Shown here piece by piece: positions 6,830 to 15,009 of a DNA stretch of 26,200 nt. Numbering within the stretch: the stretch's first letter is position 1; each line of letters starts with the position of its first letter. Source of the stretch: an uncultured Demequina sp. (GTDB taxonomy: Bacteria > Actinomycetota > Actinomycetes > Actinomycetales > Demequinaceae); assembly GCA_937925595.1 (NCBI GenBank), contig CALALQ010000109.1, positions 1-26,200 of the forward strand. Direction: 5' to 3'. The position numbers and the translations under genes are program-made. The notes below the pieces were generated by a model that was not told the DNA's origin, did no database searches, and saw nothing but the letters and a program-made list of their open reading frames with translations.

Positions 6830-9800
6830 CTATTCCGTAACAACCGGGTGGAAGTAGTCGAAAACAGCCGTTTCGATGGGCTGGTCGAAGTCGAGGCGCA
6901 TTGTGACGACACTGAGCGGCTTGCCGTCGTCGCCAGGCATTGTCGTTTCGCGCGCCTCGTGAGGTTCCGCGCGGCCGAGGAAGTAGAAGTCTGCCCCTTC
7001 GGCGTCGCTCTTCTTGGCGAAGACAAACGGTGTGGCGCTCTTGTTGACGATCGCACGGACTTCGCCGCTCGCAAGTGTGCGGCGACTTCGTGTGAACCAG
7101 GTCATCGAGTACCGGTCGAGCAATTCGTCTTCGTAGGCAGTGCTCGCCGAGATCTCGTCTGATTTGTGAAGTGTGACGAAGATAGGACACGAGGACGTTG
7201 GCAGGTCGACCTTATAGCCGTAAATGGTCGATGCCACGTTCTTTTCCCAGCACAGCAGACGACAAGCATCCTTGCGCGTGTACTGGCGACCGGGGGTGAA
7301 GGGCTCGGAGACGTTGTAGCGAGACCTGATCACGTCGAGCCCTGTTGCGATCAAGTCGTCAACAGCGTGGGTGAAAGCCGCGTTGGATCGGTGGGACTCT
7401 ACGAAGCGATCGGTAAGCCGCCACCGATTTCCCGCACTTTCCACTATCGGCCGCGCAAAGCGCTTGCGCTCACCTTCGGTATGGAATTCGAGGGTGAGAC
7501 TGCGCAGCGCGCTAGCCACATGCCTGTGATCGCCGTTAGCCCCTGACCGCGCGATGATCTTGCCGGCCGTTACTACATCGAGCTCAGACCCGTCCAACAT
7601 CGCCTGGACTAGGAGCAACTCGTGAACGCGCTTGGCATCCAAGGCTTCGCTCGACAGAAGCGTCAATGCGTCCTTGTCCATCGGGCTGAGAACGCTGTCA
7701 ACCTTGAACAATCGTTCGAGCAACGCCGGATAGTTGCCAAGGCGATTGGCCAGCAGAACGGGGTCAACGCTCTCGAAACGCAAGTAGTCGTGGAGGTCAG
7801 GCAGCCTCCCGAGCCGATTGCGCAGAATCTCGATGGACTGTTTCAAGTTGTGCAGGCTGTCGAGCTTCGCCTGGGCGATTGCCTCGAGCACGCGTTGTTG
7901 GGAGATGCGGTCGAATCGCACGCTCGAAAGACCAGGCAAGACGCCGCTCTCCTCTGCGCTGATCAAACTCTGCCGCAGAGACTCCTTGTTCAGTGAGTCG
8001 TCCCCAAAGAGCGCAATGGGGATGAGGTAGTTGTTCGCGTAGTTCCCGATGAAGTCGATGACGACTATGTACTCCTTGCCCGGGTGCTTACGAAGACCGC
8101 GCCCCAACTGCTGCACGAACACAATGCTCGACTGCGTCTGGCGCAGCATCACGACCTGATTCACCGACGGGATGTCCACTCCCTCGTTGAAGACATCAAC
8201 GGTCAGGATGTAGTCCAGTTCGCCACGCTCGAGCCGTTCGACACTCGCCTCACGGAATTCGACCGGGTCTTCGCCAGTGAGCGCGATTGTTCTCAGGTGG
8301 CGTCCGCGAAACGTCGCTTCGTTGAGTTGATGCGAGAGCGCTCGGGCTTCTTCCTTGCTGCTGCAGAACATCAAACCGCGCGGCTCAACCCCAGCCTGTG
8401 CATACGTCTCGAGCGCACGCACGATGTGGTCCACTCGCACGCGGGACGCGAGTTTGTCGAGACCCACGTCGACCGTGGCGGCCGACCCGTCATCGAAACT
8501 CACGTCCGCTACTCCGTAATAGTGGAACGGCGCGAGCATGTCGTCTTCGAGCGCGCGTCCCAGGCGGATCTCATAGGGCACGTTGAACTCGAACAACTCG
8601 AACACGTTGAAGCCGTCAGTTCGTTCGGGTGTCGCGGTGATACCCAACATGAACTCCGGCTCGAAGTGGTCCACCACCTTCAAGTACGAATCCGCGCCCA
8701 CGTGGTGGACCTCATCGATGAGCACGTAGTCAAATGCATCGGGGGCCAGGGAGCTGAGTACGTCCGGTTGGGCCAGAGTCTGAATGGTGGCGAAGACGAA
8801 CCGCCGATCACTTTGATTGCGGCCGCCCCCGAGCTTGCCAAGCTCGTCGGGATGCGCGCCAAGCACTCGCTGGAACTCCTGCATCGCTTTATCGAGGATC
8901 TGCTCGCGGTGGGCGACGAACAGCACCCGCTGGGGGTCGGCGGCGCGAACATCCAGGGCCGCAAGGATGGTCTTGCCAGTGCCCGTTGCCGAGATCACGA
9001 GCCCCTTCTTCTCACCCTGCGCGCGAAGCGCCGCGAGTTCAGCGAGAGCCTCAATCTGCATCCGGTTCGGAAGAACCTCGGCTTGCCGGGGTGACCGGGG
9101 CTCAAACCGGGGCGTGCCGGGGCCCAGGAGAATGTGTGTAGGCGCGGGCACGGAGCGGCCATCTGACAGCGCCTCAATCCAGCCAGACTCCAGTACGGAT
9201 GGCTGGCGGTCCTCCATCGCCGGGGGTCGGGCAGGTTGCCATTCAGGTCGCTGCGGTGGCACATAACGCTGCGAGTATTCGTCGAGCCACTCCTGTGTTA
9301 GCGGCCTCGATGACCCCACCTCGGCATCAATGAGGGCGGCGAACTGACGTGCGAGATCACTGTTCTTGGTAGCGGCGACTTGGAGGTTCCACTCGTGATT
9401 CGTGACGAGGGCGCTCTCTGTCAGGTTCGAGCTTCCTAGGACAGCCGCGATCCGATCTGGGTGCCCGAACACGTAGCCCTTGGGGTGATAGGCGCGGCTC
9501 TCGTGGATACGGACATCGATGCCTAGTCGCGACAAGTTCAACAGTTCCGCGAAGGCGTTGGGTGAGTTGAAGCCTAGGTAGTCCGAAGTGACGATGAGGC
9601 CCTTGGCCCGCGACTCGACGAACTCCTGCTTGAGCAGAGCGATAGCCCGGGGTGACACGAACGCAACTGAGAACGCAAATGATTCGCAATGCCGGAGCTC
9701 GTCGCGGAGCACGCGCAGCATCGACGTGTCTGCGCGATTTACGACAACGCGTGGGTGCAGTTGGTGGACACCCGGAACGGTGCGGTCGAGGTACCCAAAC

Positions 9801-9847
9801 CGCACGTCTCGTTCGATGAGCGCCTCGAACGCCCCCTCAACCGTCAT
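6830..9847 (-). CDS. PLD-nuclease / DEAH helicase / DUF3427 fusion protein
   Basis: 1005-aa protein. Residues about 45-180 form a phospholipase-D (HKD) nuclease-like domain with HPKGYVFG (His121, Lys123) and GSSNLTESAL (138-147). Residues 260-600 are a superfamily 2 helicase: Walker A SATGTGKT (286-293), DEVH (378-381), TATPERTD (404-411), motif VI QQLGRGLRK (579-587). Residues about 650-1000 match DUF3427, the usual C-terminal partner in these fusions. Such proteins act on nucleic acids and are frequent in variable, defence-like regions; the exact role is unknown. The start ATG overlaps the Nudix gene end by 11 bp, so they form one operon. All helicase motifs look intact, and the composition appears less GC-rich than flanking genes. 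Confidence 0.9.
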   Translation of the reverse strand: MTVEGAFEALIERDVRFGYLDRTVPGVHQLHPRVVVNRADTSMLRVLRDELRHCESFAFSVAFVSPRAIALLKQEFVESRAKGLIVTSDYLGFNSPNAFAELLNLSRLGIDVRIHESRAYHPKGYVFGHPDRIAAVLGSSNLTESALVTNHEWNLQVAATKNSDLARQFAALIDAEVGSSRPLTQEWLDEYSQRYVPPQRPEWQPARPPAMEDRQPSVLESGWIEALSDGRSVPAPTHILLGPGTPRFEPRSPRQAEVLPNRMQIEALAELAALRAQGEKKGLVISATGTGKTILAALDVRAADPQRVLFVAHREQILDKAMQEFQRVLGAHPDELGKLGGGRNQSDRRFVFATIQTLAQPDVLSSLAPDAFDYVLIDEVHHVGADSYLKVVDHFEPEFMLGITATPERTDGFNVFELFEFNVPYEIRLGRALEDDMLAPFHYYGVADVSFDDGSAATVDVGLDKLASRVRVDHIVRALETYAQAGVEPRGLMFCSSKEEARALSHQLNEATFRGRHLRTIALTGEDPVEFREASVERLERGELDYILTVDVFNEGVDIPSVNQVVMLRQTQSSIVFVQQLGRGLRKHPGKEYIVVIDFIGNYANNYLIPIALFGDDSLNKESLRQSLISAEESGVLPGLSSVRFDRISQQRVLEAIAQAKLDSLHNLKQSIEILRNRLGRLPDLHDYLRFESVDPVLLANRLGNYPALLERLFKVDSVLSPMDKDALTLLSSEALDAKRVHELLLVQAMLDGSELDVVTAGKIIARSGANGDHRHVASALRSLTLEFHTEGERKRFARPIVESAGNRWRLTDRFVESHRSNAAFTHAVDDLIATGLDVIRSRYNVSEPFTPGRQYTRKDACRLLCWEKNVASTIYGYKVDLPTSSCPIFVTLHKSDEISASTAYEDELLDRYSMTWFTRSRRTLASGEVRAIVNKSATPFVFAKKSDAEGADFYFLGRAEPHEARETTMPGDDGKPLSVVTMRLDFDQPIETAVFDYFHPVVTE

Positions 9848-10241
9848 CCGCGACCCTGAGACTCTGGATGATCTCCACGGCAGGAACGTCGGCGGGCGCC
9901 CACTCGACGGACTTGAGGTCCGCGGGTGCGAGCCACTTGACGCCTGCGTGCTCAGTCAATTGCGGTTCGCCGCCAACAAGCTCGGCCCACAGCGTGGTGA
10001 GGGAGACCACACCGAAGTCGTACTCATGCAAGGTCGTGGTGATGACGTCGCCCACCTCCACGTCGCAAAGAAGTTCTTCGTCGATCTCGCGGCGGAGCGC
10101 TTCCTGTGGAGTCTCGCCAGCTTCGATCTTCCCACCGGGGAACTCCCACAGTCCGGGCAAAGACCCGTTGGGACCGCGCTGCGCACAAAGGATCAGTCCC
10201 TCGCACTCAATAACCGCGCCGACGACGTTGATTTGCCTCAC
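9837..10241 (-). CDS. MutT/Nudix hydrolase
   Basis: 134-aa Nudix protein. The Nudix box runs from GGKIEAGETPQEALRREIDEEL (starting about residue 36; GX5EX7REUXEEXGU pattern, with Leu in the final hydrophobic positions). The upstream AQRGPNGSLPGLWEFPGGK is typical of MutT-type (d)NTP pyrophosphohydrolases that clean oxidised nucleotides, although the substrate is not proven. It starts at GTG 10241 after a GGAGGG ribosome site and overlaps the helicase gene by 11 bp. I recall Nudix genes beside DUF3427 helicases elsewhere, which suggests a joint function in nucleic-acid or nucleotide surveillance. Confidence 0.88.
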   Translation of the reverse strand: MRQINVVGAVIECEGLILCAQRGPNGSLPGLWEFPGGKIEAGETPQEALRREIDEELLCDVEVGDVITTTLHEYDFGVVSLTTLWAELVGGEPQLTEHAGVKWLAPADLKSVEWAPADVPAVEIIQSLRVADDG

Positions 10242-10378
10242 TGCGAACTGGCCCTCCGATCATCCGCAGCTTAGCGATCGGCGCCCGCTACTTCGTTGCG
10301 GCGCGCACGCGGATAAAGCCCTGGCGTGATGAAACCGATATGTGACGTGACGGGAACTGACACGGCAAGGGGGACCGA

Positions 10379-11863
10379 ATGCCTGAGAAGTCTCCTTATG
10401 CGGGAGCATCGCTGGTCATCGATACCAACGTAGCCATTGCCGCCGAGTCCCATGAGTTCCACGGTCGACCTCCGGGCGCGGCCGCCCTCGCCCTCCTACG
10501 CCGGTGTACCGAGCTAGGAATCACCGTGTGGAAGTCGGAGACCTCTTTCCAAGATCTGGCCCATGACCGCGATAACTCACGGCGATCCCGCATCCTTACG
10601 GCATTGGAGCGATACCCGACTTTGGCCAGGGTCGTGCCAACACCGGAACTTCTGGTACGCGCGGGTTACGCGTCGAACATCTCGGGGAATGATCACCTCG
10701 ACGCGGAACTACTGGCAGCGCTCGACAACCACGCGGTCAACTGGCTCGTCACAGAGGATGTGCGCCTTGCCCGCCACGCACGTCGAGCGGGCCTGGGAGA
10801 GCGCGTGTTGCGCTGCGAGGAGATGCTTGAACTCCTCCGACCCGTCGAGTCAAAGGCTCCTACCTATCCGTCCGTCGATCTGCGCGAAGGCTATGAAGTG
10901 CCGCTCAACGCGCCCATCCTCATAACGCTGAGACAGGACTACGAAGGATTTGAACTCTGGTGGCAGAAGGTCCAGGCGGAGCATCGTGACCTGCTCGTAA
11001 TTGGTGACCCGCTCGACCCAGACGCGCTAGCAGTGCTGAAGCCCGAATCGCCCCCCGCGTACGGACTCCGAAGCCCGCTCCTCAAACTCTGCACATTCAA
11101 GGTTTCCGAGGACCTACCAGGATTGAAGTTGGGCGAGCACCTCCTCAAAGCGGTCGTCGAGTATGCCCGGCATCGAGACTTCTCCGCGATCTATGTTGAA
11201 GTGCTTGGCCATCATGAGGTGCTGCTGGCCTGGCTCAAAGAATTCGGCTTTGCCGTCGTACCGGACGCACATACAGCCCGAGAAGGCGAGGTGGTGCTGG
11301 TAAAGGACCTGTACGGAGAGGGCAACCTGAGCCCTCTCGAGCATGCCATTGCCCACGGTCCGGGTGCGGCGCTGGTGCCCTCTGCCTATGCGGTGCCCAT
11401 CTACCCCGATTGGGCCAGGCAGTTGTTGCCCGAAGGGCAGCGTGCCGTCGGACTTGGCATCGACTGGCCATCAACCGCATGCGGGAATGCAATCCGCAAG
11501 GCATACCTGTGCGTGACACCCGCACGGTCGTTCATCCCAGGCGACCTACTCGTCTTCTACCAAACGAAACCTGATCAACTCTTCACCGTGACGGGCGTGC
11601 TCGAACGAGTAGTCGTTACATCTGACCCCTTGGAGATACTCGAGGCGATCGGCGCTCGCAGCGTTTACTCCCCGGACCAAGTGGTCACGATGTGCGAGCG
11701 CGGCCAAGTAGTAGCAATGTTGTTCCGTTTCGACCGCGTCCTACAGCCGCCGCTCACATTGAGCGAGATGATTGAAGTAGGCGGACTGGCTGCGCCCCCG
11801 CAGTCGGTCACTCAAATCCAAGGAGGCGGACTAGCTTGGCTCCGAGCACAGTTGGACGCGTAG
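10379..11863 (+). CDS. PIN-domain / GNAT-like / PUA-like multidomain protein
   Basis: 494-aa protein. Residues 11-150 look like a PIN nuclease: LVIDTNVAI (Asp15), Glu54, NDHLDAELL (Asp105, Asp108) and LVTEDVRLARHA (Asp127) supply the acidic metal site. Residues about 160-315 resemble a GNAT acetyltransferase fold (LGEHLLKAVVEYARHRDF, IYVEVLGHHEVLLAWLKEFGFAVV), but the acetyl-CoA loop is imperfect, so activity is uncertain. Residues about 340-490 resemble a PUA/EVE-like RNA-binding fold (PGDLLVFYQTKPDQLFTVTGVLE). The ATG follows AAGGGGG. It is divergent from the Nudix-helicase operon and overlaps the ASCH gene by 28 bp. The set suggests an RNA-targeting effector, but I do not recognise a named system. 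Confidence 0.72.
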   Translation: MPEKSPYAGASLVIDTNVAIAAESHEFHGRPPGAAALALLRRCTELGITVWKSETSFQDLAHDRDNSRRSRILTALERYPTLARVVPTPELLVRAGYASNISGNDHLDAELLAALDNHAVNWLVTEDVRLARHARRAGLGERVLRCEEMLELLRPVESKAPTYPSVDLREGYEVPLNAPILITLRQDYEGFELWWQKVQAEHRDLLVIGDPLDPDALAVLKPESPPAYGLRSPLLKLCTFKVSEDLPGLKLGEHLLKAVVEYARHRDFSAIYVEVLGHHEVLLAWLKEFGFAVVPDAHTAREGEVVLVKDLYGEGNLSPLEHAIAHGPGAALVPSAYAVPIYPDWARQLLPEGQRAVGLGIDWPSTACGNAIRKAYLCVTPARSFIPGDLLVFYQTKPDQLFTVTGVLERVVVTSDPLEILEAIGARSVYSPDQVVTMCERGQVVAMLFRFDRVLQPPLTLSEMIEVGGLAAPPQSVTQIQGGGLAWLRAQLDA

Positions 11864-12282
11864 CGCTGTTGTCGATTCGCCCACCCTTCGCGAGCGCGAT
11901 TGCTCGAGGGGCCAAGACGGTCGAGTACCGAAGGCGGCCCCTGGCGCCAGATGTGACACACGCCGTGATCTACGCCACACTCCCCGTAGGTCGGGTGCTG
12001 GGTCTGTGCGAAGTAACTGGGCAACTCGTGGACACACCCGAGCGCGTCTGGCGGGCCACATCGGAGCGTGGCTTCATCGACCGGAGTTACTTCAATGAGT
12101 ACTTCGGGGGGCGGGAGCGTGCTGTTGCCATTTCCCTCCGCTTCGTGGACGACCTCGAAGACCAACAGGTCGACTTAGCCTGGCTTGGCGCCGTACGCCC
12201 GCCCCAGAGTTATCAGTACCTCCATTCTGAGGTAGCCCGCGCCCTCGCAGGCGAAGTGAAAGAACTCGCGCTAGCGACCTAG
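11836..12282 (+). CDS. ASCH-domain protein
   Basis: 148-aa protein. The N-terminal LLSIRPPFASAIARGAKTVE (11-30) followed by YRRR is the classic ASCH/PUA-like opening; the remaining strand pattern (AVIYATLPVGRVLGLCEVTG) fits a full domain. ASCH folds bind RNA or act as small RNA-modifying or hydrolytic modules. It starts at TTG 11836 because a strong AAGGAGG (11820-11826) sits 9 nt upstream, and no ATG or GTG lies near that site. The start lies inside the preceding PIN-GNAT gene (28-bp overlap), so translation is likely coupled. Confidence 0.8.
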   Translation: MAPSTVGRVALLSIRPPFASAIARGAKTVEYRRRPLAPDVTHAVIYATLPVGRVLGLCEVTGQLVDTPERVWRATSERGFIDRSYFNEYFGGRERAVAISLRFVDDLEDQQVDLAWLGAVRPPQSYQYLHSEVARALAGEVKELALAT

Positions 12283-12306
12283 GACGCTTGCATCCTCGCC
12301 TGTCCG

Positions 12307-14076
12307 TCAAGCCAGGGGTTCTCGATGTCCTGAACCAACGGATACGACAGCGCTCGCGTGCCCTCCCCCCACTAGCTCCCGCACCGCCGAAGCCCGCGCC
12401 AAGATGTCTTCCAGCCCACACCTGGCGGCCACAACGATCGCGGCCCGCGCGTTCTCGCGCGCAACCTCGGGCAGCCCACACGCGAGCGCGTACTCGGCGT
12501 GCGCGAGCGCAACATCCGCCCTCACCCACACATACGCGTCGGTCTCGCGCGAGCTCGCCCTAGCCGCGATGCGCCACCACGAGTCAGCTGCCGCCCTGTC
12601 GCCCAGAACCGCGTACGCCAGGCCCATCACTTTCGCGGACATGCCCTTCCAGCACGCATCCTCGAGTTGGCAGGACAGCGCGTACGTCGCCTCGAGTTCC
12701 TCGATCACCTCTCGCGGGTCGCGCCCCAACTGCAGATCCACCTGCCCACGCCACGCCTCGACCCACGGCCTGAACGCCGTCCACCGCTCGCGCTGAATGA
12801 GTTCAAGCGATCGCGCCACCCACTCGCGCGCCTCCGCGAACTCGCCCTGCCAATACAGCGTCCGCGCGCCAACGCCCAGCGCCCACGCCTCCCTGCGCGT
12901 CTTGCCCGCCGCCCGAGCATGCTCAATCGACTCCCGGAACCGCGCGCTCGCCGCATCGAGTTCGCCGCGGTCGTGCAGATCCGTGCCCTCAATCGACGCG
13001 ATCGCGGCAAGCAGCCCGTCATCATCGCCCGCGAGCTCGCGCGCCCACTCCAGATGCATCGCCGAGGTCACGCGCCGCCCACCCAGCAGGTCCACATAAC
13101 CAAGCTCCGCGAGCGCCCTTGACGCGACGTGATCCAAATTTGCGTCGCCCGCCGCCGCAATGGCTCCGGCAAGCACCACCGCGCCCTCGTCATCGTGGCT
13201 GTGCACGCCATGCACCAGCGCAATGCCCAGTTCCAGTTGGCATTCAGCGGCAAGTTCCGTTTCGTGGGCTTCCCTCGCGGCCGACGCTGCGGCCCGGAGC
13301 CGCTCAATTCCCACCTCGGCCGCGCCAGCAGACAGCGCATCCAGCGCGGAGTCCCTCAGCGCGATCACGTGGGCGCGAGCGGAGATCCCGACAGGCTGGT
13401 CCCCGCGCGCCGCTCGCGCAGCATCGCGCAGCGCGGCGCTCGGCGTGATCCCCAACTCTCGCCGCAGCATGGCGTAACTGGCCTCCGCCTGCTTAGCCGC
13501 AGCGTCGGGCCTGCCGGAGGCCGCGAGCGCCTTGATGAGCAGCACATGCGGACCCTCCGAAAGCGGGTCGCGCGCGACCACCACGCGCGCCAAGTCCACG
13601 GCGCGCTCCGCGTCGCCCTGCGCGAGCGCGCGCAGCGTCGCCTCGCGAATGCCGGAAATGATCTCGGAGTCCACACGTTCCCGTTCCACGAGCAGCCACG
13701 TCTCGAACGTGGCGCTGTCGCGCACGTCGACGCGCTCAAGGAAACGTCCTTCCGGCGGCGGCCCCGCGAACCGACCCAGCGCCGCGACGGTGACGTCCAC
13801 CTCGATCCCCGGGCCAAGGTCGCCGCTCAGCGGATCACCCTGGAACGCCTCCGGAGTGCCCAAGCGGCGGCGCAGCTCGGCGAGATTCCAACGCAGCGCG
13901 GCCATGGGGTCATCGGCCTGCGCGAACAGCTCATCAACGAGTGTCTGCCTCGAGACCGGTCCAGGAGATCTCACCAGGCGCGCCAACAGCGCCCACGCCT
14001 TGTGGCCACGAGGGCCAGGAACGTGGACGCCGTCGCGTTCAAGCCGCGGTCTTCCCAACAGGTGCACAGTCAACAC
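12307..14076 (-). CDS. AfsR/SARP-like transcriptional regulator with BTAD and TPR regions
   Basis: 589-aa protein. Residues 1-85 form an OmpR-like winged helix at the N-terminus (LTVHLLGRPRLERDG, then KAWALLARLV). Residues about 90-240 form the bacterial transcriptional activation domain (VDVTVAALGRF, GDAERAVDLARVVVARDPL, AEASYAMLRRELGI). Residues 250-570 are helical, Ala-rich repeats that look like tetratricopeptide repeats. There is no NB-ARC ATPase between the parts, so it is shorter than AfsR. It begins at GTG 14076 after a GAGGGAGG ribosome site, 51 nt downstream of a small same-strand gene. It converges on the ASCH gene with a 24-bp gap. Targets are unknown; regulators of this type bind direct repeats. 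Confidence 0.85.
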   Translation of the reverse strand: MLTVHLLGRPRLERDGVHVPGPRGHKAWALLARLVRSPGPVSRQTLVDELFAQADDPMAALRWNLAELRRRLGTPEAFQGDPLSGDLGPGIEVDVTVAALGRFAGPPPEGRFLERVDVRDSATFETWLLVERERVDSEIISGIREATLRALAQGDAERAVDLARVVVARDPLSEGPHVLLIKALAASGRPDAAAKQAEASYAMLRRELGITPSAALRDAARAARGDQPVGISARAHVIALRDSALDALSAGAAEVGIERLRAAASAAREAHETELAAECQLELGIALVHGVHSHDDEGAVVLAGAIAAAGDANLDHVASRALAELGYVDLLGGRRVTSAMHLEWARELAGDDDGLLAAIASIEGTDLHDRGELDAASARFRESIEHARAAGKTRREAWALGVGARTLYWQGEFAEAREWVARSLELIQRERWTAFRPWVEAWRGQVDLQLGRDPREVIEELEATYALSCQLEDACWKGMSAKVMGLAYAVLGDRAAADSWWRIAARASSRETDAYVWVRADVALAHAEYALACGLPEVARENARAAIVVAARCGLEDILARASAVRELVGGGHASAVVSVGSGHREPLA

Positions 14077-14127
14077 CGTCGGGGCCTCCCTCCCCTGCCC
14101 CCGTCAAGGGGGCCGACGCTGATCAGG

Positions 14128-14388
14128 CTACGCCGCGGAATATTGAGTGCGCGATATGAAGTCGCGCATCTTGTCGAGGGCCTGGTCGCGCGCGTGACGG
14201 TTGCGGATGATGGCAAACGCCCGTTCGCGCGCGATCTCCGCACCTTCCCAATCGGTGAGTGCCTCGGCGGCGCCGGGGTCGGTGTCGCGAACGCGATCAG
14301 CGAGATCCTCGAACTCTTGTTGTACTGCCGCAGTTCCAAAGACCTCGATGACTTCGGCCAACCGGTCGAAGAACAGTTTGCTTTCCAT
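14128..14388 (-). CDS. Small helical protein of unknown function
   Basis: 86-aa, soluble, charged and predicted mostly helical (MESKLFFDRLAEVIEVFG, then EFEDLADRVRDTDPGAAEAL). I do not recognise the family. The ATG at 14388 follows AAAGGGA. It is the first gene of a probable two-gene unit with the SARP-like regulator 51 nt downstream, and directly follows the 12-bp repeat array. It might be a modulator or partner of the regulator, but nothing in the sequence shows this. Confidence 0.65.
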   Translation of the reverse strand: MESKLFFDRLAEVIEVFGTAAVQQEFEDLADRVRDTDPGAAEALTDWEGAEIARERAFAIIRNRHARDQALDKMRDFISRTQYSAA

Positions 14389-14431
14389 GGTGGAGTCCCT
14401 TTCCTAAGTGACTCCAGCCTTGGCGGCAGGC

Positions 14432-14473
14432 GTGTGACGCCCTGTGTGAGGGCGCGTGTGATGTGCTGTGTGA
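14432..14473. repeat. Four direct GTGTGA repeats at exact 12-bp spacing
   Basis: GTGTGA begins at 14432, 14444, 14456 and 14468 (TCACAC on the coding strand), each separated by six variable bases. The array starts right after the stop codon of the 4-TM gene and ends about 45 nt before the small gene at 14388, so it is in that gene's promoter position. Regular direct repeats are the usual binding pattern of SARP regulators, one of which is encoded just downstream, although their usual spacing is 11 or 22 bp. Confidence 0.8.
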
Positions 14474-14962
14474 CTAGGGGGCGGGCTCCGGCTCAGGTGC
14501 CGCGGCCTCTCGCGTCTTGCGCTGCCGCGCCGCGACGAATGCCGCAATGACAACGCCGATGGAGATCCCGGTGAAGATGATCGCCAGGTAGCCCACGACC
14601 AACCAGCCAAATCCCGCGCCAACCTCGGGCGTCGCGGTATGCCACAGCACCCACAAGAGCAGCACGAGCGGCACGACCTCGCCAGCCACGATCACCCGCC
14701 ACACGTTGCGACTGGTGACCCTCGCGCGGTCAAGGCGCCAATAGGCGAGGAACCGCAGTCCGTAGGCCAGGATGTTGAAGAACGCCGCGCCAAGCAGCAG
14801 TTGGAACCCACCGCTCATGGGTGCAGGGACCGAGTCGTAGCTCATGCTCGAGGACTCGTCCCACCTCAGGCGCGCAGTCGCGCCCATCACGAAGGCACCA
14901 ACAAGCAGCAGTACAAACGCAAAAACCGCGAGCGCGGCATACGAACGAGCGAAAGTCTTCAC
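14474..14962 (-). CDS. Four-TM membrane protein (paralog of the 6315-6785 gene)
   Basis: 162-aa membrane protein with helices at about 10-30, 51-72, 88-108 and 117-140 and a basic, Pro/Glu-rich tail (ARQRKTREAAAPEPEPAP). It shares order and key residues with the protein at 6315-6785: F-rich N-terminus, VGAFVMGA, RWDESS, VPAPMSGGF, LRFLAYWR and WRVI. Function unknown. It starts at GTG 14962 after GAGGGG and stands alone, ending where the GTGTGA repeat array begins. Confidence 0.72.
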   Translation of the reverse strand: MKTFARSYAALAVFAFVLLLVGAFVMGATARLRWDESSSMSYDSVPAPMSGGFQLLLGAAFFNILAYGLRFLAYWRLDRARVTSRNVWRVIVAGEVVPLVLLLWVLWHTATPEVGAGFGWLVVGYLAIIFTGISIGVVIAAFVAARQRKTREAAAPEPEPAP

Positions 14963-15009
14963 GGCAACCCCTCAACTGGTTGACGGAAATCTACCAGGCG
15001 TCACGCGAC

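Noticed and set aside
5883..6857. 324-codon plus-strand frame over the YrdB-like and 4-TM genes
   Set aside because: Composition (Asp/Glu/Gly/His-rich, no hydrophobic core) is that of antisense translation of membrane protein genes.
14432..14473. GTGTGA repeats considered as a CRISPR fragment
   Set aside because: The unit is only 6 bp with 6-bp gaps, far too short for repeats and spacers; no cas genes are present.
13129..14550. 473-codon plus-strand frame across the SARP gene and the repeat array
   Set aside because: Runs through the promoter region and has an Arg/Pro/His-rich sequence without domains.
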